Below, piece after piece: positions 9,013 through 17,881 of a stretch of DNA of 64,000 nucleotides. The position numbers and the translations under genes are program-made. Below the pieces are notes generated by a model. It saw only the letters and a list, made by a program, of their open reading frames with translations. It was not told the origin of the DNA and ran no database searches. The stretch comes from an uncultured Geobacteraceae bacterium (GTDB lineage Bacteria > Desulfobacterota > Desulfuromonadia > Geobacterales > Pseudopelobacteraceae): the NCBI GenBank assembly GCA_903875605.1, contig CAIQWT010000097.1, positions 1 through 64,000 on the forward strand. The letters are read 5' to 3'. Every line of letters starts with the position of its first letter. The stretch's first letter is position 1.

Positions 9013-10254
9013 CTATAGTGAAATATCCTCGGCAGTACCGTTTTTATGCTTTAGTACCGCTTTGAATTTCTCCCAATCCACCTGATTCGACAGTTTTTTT
9101 TCCTCAATCATCTGCCTGGCTTCTGCAACAAGACTGACGCTTTTGTTGTAGATATCATGATGTACCTCTAAAAAAACCCGTCCACGACCGTCCACAACCA
9201 GCTTGACGGGCTTATAAATTATTTCGCCCCTGGTATTAACCTTTATTTGCGGGAAAAATTCTTCCATCTGAACCGGAGAGAGCCGAATACAACCGTGACT
9301 GGAAAAACTATAGATTGACCACGGCTTGGTTGTGCTGTGGATCAAAATGCCAGGGATCGAGGTTCGCATGGCATATTTACCAAGTGGATTTTCCGGGCCC
9401 GGAGGGATGCTGATAATGACATCCTTACCCTGCTCTTCCATCTCCGTCTGAATTGACGGTGGCACCGTCCAGGTTGGATCTTTAATTTTTGCCGTTATCT
9501 TAAATTTACCAACCGGGGTCTGCCAGATATATTTTTCATTTTTAGTTGCCGAGCCAAGTGCAACCGGAAGCGATGTGACAAGATTCCCCCGCTGGAAATA
9601 ATAGAGAGTCCGATCGGGAATATTGACAATAATACCATCTGTTAACTGTTGTGGAATAATTTTACGGTTATTATAGGCCAGCTTCTGCCCGGCTTTGAGG
9701 GTTCCCTTGGCATCAAGCTTGTTTTTGCTGCGGAGGTGCTGCTGACTTACTCCCAGTTTTGCAGCAACCAGGCGTATGGTATCGCCTTTCACTACCGTGT
9801 AGGAGCCTTTTACACCGACAAGCCTGTTGGAATCAGGCTCTGTAGCGTGCTCTGCTGTAGGATTCTCTTTGGCGGGCTCAACAGGGATTTCCACATCCGG
9901 GCGTGGCGCGACTGGAGAAATCTCCGGCAACGGTTTTACTTCCGATACCTTGAGCATTGTTTCAATAATCCGGGCTTTTTGCAGCACCAGCAGATAAAAT
10001 CTATCGGCTGTTTCAAAATCGTCGTTCTTGAAAGAGCGCTGTGAGATCTCAAAAGCGAGGTCAAGGCTTTTCATATCATCCGGAAACTGTTGGGCTGCGT
10101 CGTTCTGATGCAGGTTCAACACCGCCGATTCGGCATCCTGCCTGATATCGGCAAATGCATTAACCACAGTTAAAAACAGCATCAGCGTTAGCAGGATAAG
10201 ATGCCGCAAGGTATTTAGATTAATAGAAAGTTCCATGACCGCTTTTTTGTACAT
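9013..10254 (-). CDS. LysM-containing L,D-transpeptidase (YkuD/ErfK family)
   Basis: Exported enzyme that forms 3-3 peptidoglycan cross-links or attaches proteins to the wall. A signal peptide (LILLTLMLFLTVVNAFA) is followed by a helical region and a Pro-rich linker. A LysM motif (YTVVKGDTIRLVAAKLGVS) comes next, then the YkuD domain with the catalytic SHGCIRLS and upstream HSTTKPWS. The start is uncertain: ATG 10254 is used, ATG 10236 also leaves a good signal peptide, and a TTG at 10275 is possible; none has a clear ribosome site. It faces the penicillin-binding protein gene, so two wall cross-linking enzymes are neighbours but convergently transcribed. Confidence 0.92.
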   Translation of the reverse strand: MYKKAVMELSINLNTLRHLILLTLMLFLTVVNAFADIRQDAESAVLNLHQNDAAQQFPDDMKSLDLAFEISQRSFKNDDFETADRFYLLVLQKARIIETMLKVSEVKPLPEISPVAPRPDVEIPVEPAKENPTAEHATEPDSNRLVGVKGSYTVVKGDTIRLVAAKLGVSQQHLRSKNKLDAKGTLKAGQKLAYNNRKIIPQQLTDGIIVNIPDRTLYYFQRGNLVTSLPVALGSATKNEKYIWQTPVGKFKITAKIKDPTWTVPPSIQTEMEEQGKDVIISIPPGPENPLGKYAMRTSIPGILIHSTTKPWSIYSFSSHGCIRLSPVQMEEFFPQIKVNTRGEIIYKPVKLVVDGRGRVFLEVHHDIYNKSVSLVAEARQMIEEKKLSNQVDWEKFKAVLKHKNGTAEDISL

Positions 10255-10320
10255 TAACAGCGGCAGACTTTGCAAACATATTTTGTCTCCGCCACAAACT
10301 GAAGTTGCCGGTAAAAAGAC

Positions 10321-10355
10321 TAACGCCCCCGCTGAAATCTCCAGCGGGGGCGTTA
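10321..10355 (-). terminator. rho-independent terminator of hcp
   Basis: A perfect 14-bp GC-rich stem (10321-10334 with 10342-10355) with a 7-base loop. On the minus strand it is followed by GTCTTTTT. It sits 25 bases downstream of the hcp stop. Confidence 0.9.
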
Positions 10356-10380
10356 CGGGTGCTTCCTTTATACTGATATA

Positions 10381-11982
10381 CTAGCCAAGAATGGCTTTAA
10401 TATCGGCTTCAGCTGTTGTAATCGGAGCAATATTGAAGTTCTCAACCAGGAAGTTGAGTACGTTCGGTGTGATGAATGCCGGCAGTGTCGGTCCAAGCTT
10501 GATGTTTTTGATACCAAGGTGGAACAGTGTCAAAAGGATAACAACCGCCTTCTGCTCGTACCAGGAAAGAATCATTGACAGCGGCAGGTCGTTAACGCCG
10601 CATTCGAAGGCGCCTGCAAGTGCTACAGCAATCTGGATTGCAGAGTAAGCGTCGTTGCACTGACCGATATCCAACAGGCGTGGAATGCCGCCTATGTCGC
10701 CGAAATCCAGCTTGTTGAAGCGGTACTTACCGCAGGCCAGCGTCAGTATAACTGTATCCTGTGGGAGCTGCTCGGCAAATTCGGTGTAATAGTTACGGCC
10801 GGATTTGGCGCCGTCGCAGCCGCCAATCAGGAAGAAGTGCTTGATAGCGCCGGACTTTACAGCCGCAATAACCTTGTCAGCTACTCCCAGAACCGCATTG
10901 TGGCCAAAGCCGGTCAGAATTTCCTGACCTGGATTCTCAGGCAAGCCGGGCAGCGCCAGAGCGGTGTTGATGACATCAGAAAAATCCCAGCCGTCAACAT
11001 GCTTTACATCCGGCCAGGCGACAAGACCCCAGGTATAAAGGCGGTCTTTGTAGCTGTCTGACGGCTTCTGGATGCAGTTTGTGTTAAAAATGATAGCACC
11101 AGGGAAGTTAACGAACTCTTTGGCCTGGTCCTGCCATGCGCCGCCGAAGTTACCGACCAGGTGCGTGTATTTTTTCAGACCGGGATAGCCGTGAGCTGGT
11201 AGCATCTCACCGTGTGTGTAGATATTGATGCCCTTTCCTTCTGTCTGCTTGAGCAGCTCTTCCAGCATTTTAAGATCGTGTCCGGTGACCAGGATGGCCT
11301 TGCCGGCTTTGGTACCAAGTTGTACTGAAGTTGGAACCGGGTGACCGTATGCATCGGTATGAGCGTTGTTAAGCAGTCCCATAACTGTCAGGTTCTGCTT
11401 GCCGCACTCCATAGAAAGACCGACAAAATCCATCAATCCAAGGTTGACATCAGTGGTTGCAGCCAGTGCTTTCTGGAAGAAAGCCATAACTTCATCATCG
11501 GTTCTACCAAGGATCATGGCGTGATCCATGTATGCTGCCATACCCTTCAGGCCGTACATTAGGATTTCGATTACGGAACGGATATCTTCGTTGATGTGCT
11601 GAGTATTGATGCCGTGGGCTTCTCCCTGTGCAGTCATACCGGCCAGATCAGCAGCAGGTTTCCAATCAGCAGCAGGACCGGAAAGTGTTACGCCGGCAGC
11701 AGCTTTGGCTTTTTCTTTCAGTTCGTAGCAGCGTGTGATCATGCCGCCGATGCGCTCAGCGTCAAAATCAACGTTGGTTACGGTCGTAAAGAGCCCCTCG
11801 ATGGTGAAACGATCGATAGCGGCATCACGTCCCAGTTTGTCGGCATACAGTGCCAGACTCTTCAGGCCAAAGAGCAGATGATCCTGCAGTGCCGCTACCT
11901 CCGGTTTTTTGCCGCAGACGCCTGCAATGTTACAACCTGTGCCGTTAGCTGCCTGCTCGCATTGATTACAAAACATTTCCAT
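10381..11982 (-). CDS. hcp: hydroxylamine reductase / hybrid cluster protein
   Basis: Cytoplasmic Fe-S enzyme with a hybrid Fe-S-O cluster, linked to nitric oxide and hydroxylamine detoxification. At 533 residues it matches the class with an N-terminal CxxC type cluster motif: C5, C8, C17, C23 in FCNQCEQAANGTGCNIAGVC. Downstream features include VTGHDLKMLEELL, IFNTNCIQKP, FFLIGGCDGAKSGRNYY and LACGKYRFN, which carry ligands of the hybrid cluster. The ATG follows GGAGAAAACCAG. It is transcribed away from a ferredoxin/DUF362 gene with a symmetric regulator-type palindrome between them. A terminator follows, so hcp appears monocistronic. Confidence 0.97.
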   Translation of the reverse strand: MEMFCNQCEQAANGTGCNIAGVCGKKPEVAALQDHLLFGLKSLALYADKLGRDAAIDRFTIEGLFTTVTNVDFDAERIGGMITRCYELKEKAKAAAGVTLSGPAADWKPAADLAGMTAQGEAHGINTQHINEDIRSVIEILMYGLKGMAAYMDHAMILGRTDDEVMAFFQKALAATTDVNLGLMDFVGLSMECGKQNLTVMGLLNNAHTDAYGHPVPTSVQLGTKAGKAILVTGHDLKMLEELLKQTEGKGINIYTHGEMLPAHGYPGLKKYTHLVGNFGGAWQDQAKEFVNFPGAIIFNTNCIQKPSDSYKDRLYTWGLVAWPDVKHVDGWDFSDVINTALALPGLPENPGQEILTGFGHNAVLGVADKVIAAVKSGAIKHFFLIGGCDGAKSGRNYYTEFAEQLPQDTVILTLACGKYRFNKLDFGDIGGIPRLLDIGQCNDAYSAIQIAVALAGAFECGVNDLPLSMILSWYEQKAVVILLTLFHLGIKNIKLGPTLPAFITPNVLNFLVENFNIAPITTAEADIKAILG

Positions 11983-12074
11983 CTGGTTTTCTCCTTTTTG
12001 TTGTTTGATAACTCGTGTGGTGAGTTTTTTTTGTTTTTATGTTAGGAACGATATACCACACTTCCAGTGAATTA

Positions 12075-12090
12075 CTTGACGGTTGTCAAA
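12075..12090. promoter_or_regulatory. CRP/FNR-type (HcpR-like) palindrome between hcp and the DUF362 ferredoxin gene
   Basis: The core TTGAC-N4-GTCAA (12076-12089) is perfectly symmetric. It lies 27 bases before the DUF362 start and about 94 bases before hcp. HcpR, a CRP/FNR-family regulator of nitrosative-stress genes in deltaproteobacteria, has been described with a motif of this form. The match to HcpR is from memory; no regulator gene is in the window. Confidence 0.55.
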
Positions 12091-12115
12091 AAAACATATT
12101 TAAAGGAAAAATCCG

Positions 12116-13219
12116 ATGTCTAAAGTCTTTTTCAGTGACATGCGTACCGGCCACAAGGAGAATTTGTTCGACAAGATCGCAAAACTACTTGCGATGGCAG
12201 GGCTTGCCAAGGTTGTTACTGCAGGCGATCTGACAGCGATCAAAATTCATTTCGGTGAAAAAGGAAATCACACTTATCTGCGCCCGGTCTTTGCAAGGCG
12301 GGTGGTGGAGGAGATTAAAAAACTCGGAGCACTGCCATTCCTGACTGACTCTTCGACACTTTATCCGGGCCAGCGCAAGGAAGCCGTATCGGCACTGATC
12401 TGTGCGATAGAGAACGGCTTCGGCTACGACTGCGTCGGTGCGCCACTGGTAATAAGCGACGGATTGCGCGGGGTTACCGAAACAGCGGTTGCGGTGGCAG
12501 GTGAAATGTTGCGAGAAGCCTACATCGGCACTGAAATTGTCGAAGCTGATTCGATTGTGACCATGACTCACTTCAAGTGTCATGAGCTTACCGGCTTCGG
12601 AGGAGCAATCAAAAACATCGGAATGGGCTGCGCCAGCCGCAAGGGCAAAATGGTACAACACTCCACCGTAGCCCCGGTAGTTGCGCAAAAGAACTGCACT
12701 GGATGCGGTATTTGCCCCCGATCATGCGCACACGACGCCATTACCATCAATGGCGGTAAGGCAACAATAGATCCACAAAAATGTGCCGGCTGTTCGCGCT
12801 GTATTACCGTTTGTCCGGTCAAGGCAATAAACATTCAATGGAATGAGGCTGCCGACCAGGTCATGCGCAAGATGGCCGAATATGCCAAAGGTGCATTGAC
12901 CGGCAAGGAGGGCAAGGCTATCTATATCAGCTTCATCACGCAGGTTTCACCTGCCTGCGATTGCTATGGCCATTCCGATGCGCCAATTGTCAACGACATC
13001 GGCATCTGCGCTTCCATGGATCCGGTGGCGATAGATCAGGCCTGTGCCGACCTGGTCAACGGCGCACGCGGCAACGAAGGATCCGCCCTGCAAACCGGCC
13101 ATGAGCCGGGCGGTGACAAATTTCGCGGTTGCTGGCCGGATATTCCGTGGGAGGTGCAGTTGGAACATGCGGAGAAGGTTGGCTTGGGAAGCAGGGTGTA
13201 TGAGTTGGTAAGGGTGTGA
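12116..13219 (+). CDS. DUF362 domain protein with two [4Fe-4S] ferredoxin motifs
   Basis: Cytoplasmic Fe-S protein of 367 residues. The N-terminal ~190 residues match DUF362 (KIHFGEKGNHTYLRP, TDSSTLYPGQRK, ADSIVTMTHFKCHELTGFGG, GMGCASRKGK). Two CxxCxxCxxxC motifs follow (CTGCGICPRSC and CAGCSRCITVC), then a second DUF362 portion (CASMDPVAIDQACADLV). It probably transfers electrons; the partner is unknown. Its divergent arrangement with hcp and the shared palindrome suggest it could supply electrons to Hcp, which is inference. Ribosome site GGAAAAATCCG precedes the ATG. Confidence 0.9.
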   Translation: MSKVFFSDMRTGHKENLFDKIAKLLAMAGLAKVVTAGDLTAIKIHFGEKGNHTYLRPVFARRVVEEIKKLGALPFLTDSSTLYPGQRKEAVSALICAIENGFGYDCVGAPLVISDGLRGVTETAVAVAGEMLREAYIGTEIVEADSIVTMTHFKCHELTGFGGAIKNIGMGCASRKGKMVQHSTVAPVVAQKNCTGCGICPRSCAHDAITINGGKATIDPQKCAGCSRCITVCPVKAINIQWNEAADQVMRKMAEYAKGALTGKEGKAIYISFITQVSPACDCYGHSDAPIVNDIGICASMDPVAIDQACADLVNGARGNEGSALQTGHEPGGDKFRGCWPDIPWEVQLEHAEKVGLGSRVYELVRV

Positions 13220-13274
13220 AAAGACGCTAACCGACACAAACATCAAAAAATAAATGTTACATTTGGGAGCATAA

Positions 13275-13298
13275 CCGACCCCACGCTCGTGGGGACGG
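13275..13298. repeat. solitary palindrome resembling a type I-E CRISPR repeat core
   Basis: CCCCACG-CT-CGTGGGG forms a 7-bp stem with a 2-base loop, flanked by a further CCG/CGG pairing. Cores of this shape are seen in type I-E CRISPR repeats, but there is only one copy and no cas gene nearby. There is no U-tract, so it is a poor terminator for the preceding gene. Confidence 0.45.
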
Positions 13299-13336
13299 CC
13301 AACAACGAGTTATACAACAAGAAATGGAGACAAATA

Positions 13337-13711
13337 ATGGACACCAAAGTTAAAATGGTATTAACGGTGCTGGCAATCTGTTTCACCAGCGGTTGTTCAA
13401 TATTCCAGCCAGATAAGCAAGTCTTGTAAATTAGTTGTAACATTCCTGACTTGATTTTAAAGGTTGACGGAGATCAGCAAAAATGTCCCACCGAAGTGAA
13501 TGTCAGAAGAGACAAAAAAGTCCAAATTGAAGCCTATAAAACTGGATACGACAGATATTTAAAGTCAATCGACTACTACTTAAGTTCAAGTGCAAAGTGG
13601 GACGTAGTTGGAACGGTCTGCTGGTTCTTCCCGGTTTTTGGTCTTCTCACCCCCGGAGCATGGGATTTAGACGAAACCGAGATACGTGTAGTCCTTAATG
13701 AGCTAAACTAA
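13337..13711 (+). pseudogene. small PEGA-like lipoprotein gene interrupted by an in-frame TAA
   Basis: A well-placed ATG (ribosome site GGAGA 6 bases upstream) opens a 30-codon frame ending in a lipoprotein signal with lipobox FTSGC (Cys20). TAA at 13427-13429 then stops it. The same frame continues without further stops to TAA at 13709-13711. It encodes a segment with a PEGA-like pattern (LILKVDGDQQKCPTEVNVRR, then AYKTGYDRY), a hydrophobic patch (WDVVGTVCWFFPVFGLL) and PGAWDLDETEIRVVL. Signal and mature domain in one frame argue for one original lipoprotein of about 124 residues with a nonsense change. A start at TTG 13451 giving an unexported 86-residue protein is less attractive. A sequencing error is also possible. 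Confidence 0.65.
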
Positions 13712-13974
13712 TTCGAGTACTGGTCTTTGGGAACGAGCTCAGGGGAAAATTTGCCGTGTTCATAAGAAACAAACTCGCTAGTTTAAAAGCGCGCACTACT
13801 GAGAACAATCTAAAATCCCACACGGCTAACTTTGGGGTAATTCCGCCTGAAGATTAACTTCGCTGAAGCAACAGCAAGCCAAACCAAACGACAGCCACAA
13901 CACATAAATACGTATTTGTTTTTAAAAGTTAAATTTGTATTGACGCCGCGCCATCCCGCAGCTATCATCGCTTC

Positions 13975-15180
13975 ATGTACATACAACGCACCATAGAGCA
14001 CCTCCTCCCCGGCATACTTGCCACATTTCCCTGCCTGGCAGTTACCGGACCGCGACAGTCGGGTAAATCGACCCTGTTGCGGCATGCGTTGCCTGAATAT
14101 CGATATGTGACACTGGACGATCCAACCGCGTTGGAGCAGGCGCACTCCGACCCGGTCTATTTTCTTGATTCACTGGGCGAACGGTGCATCATTGATGAAA
14201 TCCAGCTGGCCCCCGGAATCCTATCCTATGTAAAAATGCGCGTAGATGCCGACCGCAGCCGTAATGGTCGTTTTGTTTTCACCGGATCGCAGCAATTCGG
14301 CATGATCCGCAATCTGGGGGATTCACTGGCTGGCCGGATTGCCTTGCTTGATCTGTTACCTTTTGCCGCCAGTGAGATGCAGCAGACCACATCGATTAAT
14401 GGCGGGTTGGAGCATTTTACCGCATCCTGCCTTACCGGCGCATACCCACAACTCGCGGTGAATCCGGAAATCGATCGACGGCTCTGGTACTCATCCTATA
14501 TTCAAACCTATCTGGAACGGGATATCCGGTCACTGTATGACATCGGCAGCCTTCGAGAGTTTCATCGATTCATGCAGCTTCTGTCAATACGCTGCACCCA
14601 GATGTTAAACATGAGCAGCTTCGCTACTGACCTGGGTGTTAGTGTCACAACGATCAAACGATGGCTATCGGTGCTGGAGGCAGGGCGCATAATCTTTCTC
14701 CTGCCGCCGCACTTCAATAATCTGGGCAAACGGATCACTAAAATGCCCAAAGTGTATTTCCTTGACACCGGACTGGCCTGCCATCTGGCCGGGATACGTG
14801 ATCGCGAACAACTTCTGGAAGGACCGATGGCAGGGGCGCTCTTCGAAAATTACTGTCTGCAGGAAACGGTAAAATCATTTGCCAACCGGGGAGAGCAGCC
14901 ACTCCTCTCATACTTGCGCACCAACAACGGCCTGGAAGTTGATCTGATTATCGAAGGGGCAGATCTGCGGCCACTTCCGGTGGAAATAAAATTGAGCCGA
15001 ACACCATCGGCCGCGATGGCATCCAGTCTTATCCGCTATACATCCCTATTCGCTAAAGCCGACCCGGAGGATGGCTTCCTGCTCTGTTTGGCTGATGGTA
15101 ACCGTCAACTTTGCCGTGGTGTTACTGCGATAGGTGTTGAAGAATATTTTCAGATGCTGCAAAAACGACTTGATGACTAA
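13975..15180 (+). CDS. AAA-type ATPase with DUF4143 domain
   Basis: Cytoplasmic ATP-binding protein of 401 residues. Walker A is GPRQSGKST at about 25-33, a Walker-B-like RCIIDEIQ at about 69-76, and the sensor-like [11 protein letters not shown] follows. A winged-helix segment ([18 protein letters not shown]) and the DUF4143 nuclease-like end ([22 protein letters not shown]) complete it. The role of these common, often horizontally spread ATPases is unknown. No obvious ribosome site precedes the ATG, and about 260 bases of non-coding, A/T-richer DNA lie upstream. It is probably a single-gene unit. Confidence 0.85.
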   Translation: MYIQRTIEHLLPGILATFPCLAVTGPRQSGKSTLLRHALPEYRYVTLDDPTALEQAHSDPVYFLDSLGERCIIDEIQLAPGILSYVKMRVDADRSRNGRFVFTGSQQFGMIRNLGDSLAGRIALLDLLPFAASEMQQTTSINGGLEHFTASCLTGAYPQLAVNPEIDRRLWYSSYIQTYLERDIRSLYDIGSLREFHRFMQLLSIRCTQMLNMSSFATDLGVSVTTIKRWLSVLEAGRIIFLLPPHFNNLGKRITKMPKVYFLDTGLACHLAGIRDREQLLEGPMAGALFENYCLQETVKSFANRGEQPLLSYLRTNNGLEVDLIIEGADLRPLPVEIKLSRTPSAAMASSLIRYTSLFAKADPEDGFLLCLADGNRQLCRGVTAIGVEEYFQMLQKRLDD

Positions 15181-15229
15181 CTGCGGGTTACCGCTGAGTA
15201 AAAACAAAAAACATAAAGAGGAAATATAC

Positions 15230-15568
15230 ATGAGCCAACCACCAAAATGTCCATCATGCAGTTCGGAATACTCCTACGAAGACGGTAATATGTTCGTCTG
15301 CCCAGAATGTGCTCACGAATGGCCAATAGCCGCTGCTGAAGATACTACTAACGACCTTATTGTACGTGACGCCTTTGGCAACGAGCTCAAAGCAGGAGAT
15401 GCCATCACCGTTATCAAAGACCTGAAGCTCAAGGGTTCGTCAGCCGTTGTCAAAACGGGGGTGAAGATCAAGATTATCCGCCTCGTAGATGGCGATCACG
15501 ACATCGACTGCAAGATTGACGGCATCGGTGCGATGCTGCTGAAATCTGAATTCGTCAAAAAAGCATAA
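15230..15568 (+). CDS. yjdM: zinc-ribbon YjdM (PhnA) family protein
   Basis: A protein of 112 residues. The N-terminal zinc ribbon has CPSC and CPEC (residues about 7-27), followed by the compact PhnA domain ([45 protein letters not shown]). It was named alkylphosphonate uptake protein in older annotation, but the role of YjdM is unproven. The ATG at 15230 is chosen because AAGAGGAAA lies just upstream; a longer frame from 15134 overlaps the ATPase gene and lacks family similarity. It leads a short run of same-strand genes. Confidence 0.9.
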   Translation: MSQPPKCPSCSSEYSYEDGNMFVCPECAHEWPIAAAEDTTNDLIVRDAFGNELKAGDAITVIKDLKLKGSSAVVKTGVKIKIIRLVDGDHDIDCKIDGIGAMLLKSEFVKKA

Positions 15569-15580
15569 GGGAAAGAATCC

Positions 15581-16018
15581 GTGAAAGCAGTCATCCAACG
15601 TGTTACATCAGCCTCGGTTGCTGTCGAGAGAGAGATTACCGGGCAAATCGGCCATGGTATCATGATCCTGCTCGGTGTGGAAAAGGGTGATACCACAGCA
15701 CAGGCCGACTGGTTAGTGGACAAAATCTGCGGGCTGCGTATGTTTTACGATGCCGCCGGCAAGATGAACCTCTCTGTGAAGGATATCGGCGGGAGTCTGC
15801 TGATTGTATCCCAGTTCACTCTGGCGGGGAATTGCAACAAGGGGAGGCGCCCGTCATTCGATACAGCGGCACCGGCAGACGAAGGGAAACGGCTGTACGA
15901 ATATTTTGTCGCCACAGCCGTGCGAAGCGGAGTTCCGGTAGAAACCGGCATTTTTCAGGCTGATATGCAGGTTGAGCTTGTTAATGACGGGCCGGTGACG
16001 TTTATTTTGGAGAGGTAG
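15581..16018 (+). CDS. dtd: D-aminoacyl-tRNA deacylase
   Basis: Hydrolyses D-amino acids from mischarged tRNA in the cytoplasm. At 145 residues it has full family length. The start [15 protein letters not shown], the catalytic [17 protein letters not shown] segment and the C-terminal NDGPVTF (Gly-cisPro region) are all present. The GTG start is preceded by AAGGGAAAG. The gap to the preceding yjdM is 12 bases and to the next gene 9, so it is likely co-transcribed. Confidence 0.96.
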   Translation: MKAVIQRVTSASVAVEREITGQIGHGIMILLGVEKGDTTAQADWLVDKICGLRMFYDAAGKMNLSVKDIGGSLLIVSQFTLAGNCNKGRRPSFDTAAPADEGKRLYEYFVATAVRSGVPVETGIFQADMQVELVNDGPVTFILER

Positions 16019-16027
16019 AGGCCGGCT

Positions 16028-16480
16028 ATGAAATTAACTCCACGTCTTCTTAAATTTCTGTTGTTATTTTACCCCCCCTATATCGGTGCTGGTGTCAGAA
16101 TAACCTACATCAGCCGGGATTGGCGTGAGCTTCATGTCTCCATGAAACTGGGCCTGTACAACAGAAACATCGTCGGCACTCACTTTGGCGGCAGCCTCTA
16201 TTCTATGATCGATCCGCACCTGATGCTGCTACTAATGCAGCTGCTTGGCAAGGATTATACCGTTTGGGACAAGGGAGCCGAGATAGAGTTTATCCATCCA
16301 GGCAAGGGCACCGTGACGTCAACTATAACCATATCCGATACTGAGCTGGGTGAAATTCGGAAGAACACTGCCGATGGCCAGAAACACTTTCCAGAGTTTA
16401 ATTTGAAAATCATTGCTGCCGACGGTACAATTGTGGCAAAAGTGAAAAAGACTCTCTATGTTCGCCGGAAAAAGTCATAA
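16028..16480 (+). CDS. DUF4442 hot-dog fold (thioesterase-like) protein
   Basis: A protein of 150 residues with the DUF4442 pattern: PYIGAGVRITYISRDWRELH, then NRNIVGTHFGGSLYSMIDPH and WDKGAEIEFIHPGKG. The family is related to acyl-CoA thioesterases (PaaI/YiiD type); no substrate can be assigned. GAGG lies 6 bases before the ATG. The gap to mqnD is 10 bases. Confidence 0.85.
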   Translation: MKLTPRLLKFLLLFYPPYIGAGVRITYISRDWRELHVSMKLGLYNRNIVGTHFGGSLYSMIDPHLMLLLMQLLGKDYTVWDKGAEIEFIHPGKGTVTSTITISDTELGEIRKNTADGQKHFPEFNLKIIAADGTIVAKVKKTLYVRRKKS

Positions 16481-16490
16481 GGAAATCACC

Positions 16491-17324
16491 ATGAACAGTC
16501 CACTTACCCTTGGTTTTTCTCCCTGTCCCAATGACACGTTTATGTTCCACCCACTCGTACATGGACTGGTGGATACCGGCGGACTCACTTACCGAGAACG
16601 GCTGGAGGATGTAGAAACCCTAAACCAACTGGCCCTTAAGGGGGATCTTGATGTCAGCAAGGTTTCCTACCACGCGCTGGGACATATCCGTGATCAATAC
16701 GCGCTGCTCCAATCCGGTAGTGCCCTGGGTCGCGGTTGTGGGCCGCTGTTAGTGGGAACAGAGAATCTTGACCCAACAAGCCTGAAGGGAAAGACTATCG
16801 CCGTGCCTGGACGCTACACGACCGCCATGCTGTTGCTGCAGTTGTTTGACCCGGCACTGAACAACTTTATTGTCATGCCATTTAATGAAATTATGGACGC
16901 CGTACTTAGTGGCAATGTTGACGCCGGACTTATCATCCATGAATCACGCTTTACCTACCAGGGCTTTGGCCTGCACAAACTGCTTGATCTGGGGGAGTGG
17001 TGGGAAGGCGACACCGGACTGCCGATTCCGCTCGGAGGCATTGTGGCCAGACGGTCACTGGGGGCGGAGATTATTGGAACTATTGAACGCACTCTGCGGT
17101 CAGGCGTTGAATATGGCTACAGGCACCCGGGCGAGGCGGCTCGTTATATCGGACAACATGCCCAGGAAATGAGCCCGGAAGTCTGCGCTGCCCATATAGG
17201 GCTGTACGTCAACAATTTTTCGGCCGATCTGGGAGACGAGGGGATTAAGGCTATATCCTGCTTACTGCAGCGCGCCGGGCAGGCGGGTATAATACCGGCA
17301 TCAACCACACCGCTCTTTATTTAA
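16491..17324 (+). CDS. mqnD: 1,4-dihydroxy-6-naphthoate synthase (futalosine pathway)
   Basis: Converts cyclic dehypoxanthinyl futalosine to 1,4-dihydroxy-6-naphthoate in menaquinone synthesis by the futalosine route. It has 277 residues with the periplasmic-binding-protein-like fold: LGFSPCPNDTFMFHPLVHG, DVSKVSYHALGHI, LGRGCGPLLV, and the His-containing GLIIHESRFTYQ. ATG 16491 follows AAGGAAATCACC. This suggests quinone synthesis via chorismate-futalosine, as in Geobacter relatives. Confidence 0.94.
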   Translation: MNSPLTLGFSPCPNDTFMFHPLVHGLVDTGGLTYRERLEDVETLNQLALKGDLDVSKVSYHALGHIRDQYALLQSGSALGRGCGPLLVGTENLDPTSLKGKTIAVPGRYTTAMLLLQLFDPALNNFIVMPFNEIMDAVLSGNVDAGLIIHESRFTYQGFGLHKLLDLGEWWEGDTGLPIPLGGIVARRSLGAEIIGTIERTLRSGVEYGYRHPGEAARYIGQHAQEMSPEVCAAHIGLYVNNFSADLGDEGIKAISCLLQRAGQAGIIPASTTPLFI

Positions 17325-17350
17325 AAACTGAAACAGGAGGAAACACCGAA

Positions 17351-17881
17351 ATGTCTGATGTGAAAGAAAAATGGCAGGGATGGCTGGCGCTTTCTACCGC
17401 AATTATGGCGGTTCTGGCAGCGTTAACAACACTTTATATGGGTAAGTTCTCCTCTCGCGCCATTATGGCCCAGGGACAGGAGAGCGATCAGTGGGCATAC
17501 TATCAGGCCAAAAGTATCAAAGGACACACCTTCGAAACAAACAAGACCACTCTGGAGCTTTTGTATCTTACCCAAAAGGGTTTAAACCCCGCAGCGGCGG
17601 CTGAATACCAGAAAACGATGAAAAAATATGGCGATGAGATTAAACGGTATGACGTAGAAAAGAAGGAGATTAAGGAGAAAGCCGAAGGGATAGCCAAGGT
17701 TAAGCTTAAAGCACAGGAGATGGGTGGTAATTTTGCCTATGCACTTATTTTCCTGCAGATAGCCCTTATGCTCTCATCAATCGCCAGTCTGACCAAGCGG
17801 CATTATCTCTGGTACATCGCCCTGATCTGCAATATTGGCTGGTTGTTCTTCTTCATGGATGCATGGTGGCTGTTTTACTAG
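17351..17881 (+). CDS. DUF4337-type membrane protein
   Basis: A protein of 176 residues. The N-terminal TM helix (LALSTAIMAVLAALTTLYMG) is followed by the characteristic SDQWAYYQAKSIKGHTFET and a charged coiled-coil region (about 75-125). Two C-terminal TM helices end the protein. The function is unknown. AGGAGG precedes the ATG. Its TAG stop shares the tetranucleotide CTAG with the stop of the convergent mfd gene, giving a 4-base overlap. Confidence 0.8.
   Translation: MSDVKEKWQGWLALSTAIMAVLAALTTLYMGKFSSRAIMAQGQESDQWAYYQAKSIKGHTFETNKTTLELLYLTQKGLNPAAAAEYQKTMKKYGDEIKRYDVEKKEIKEKAEGIAKVKLKAQEMGGNFAYALIFLQIALMLSSIASLTKRHYLWYIALICNIGWLFFFMDAWWLFY

Noticed and set aside
12946-13246. Minus-strand frame at the end of the DUF362 gene
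   Set aside because: Fully antisense to conserved DUF362 residues; no start signal.
13261-13310. CRISPR array
   Set aside because: Only one repeat-like unit, no spacers, no second copy and no cas genes.
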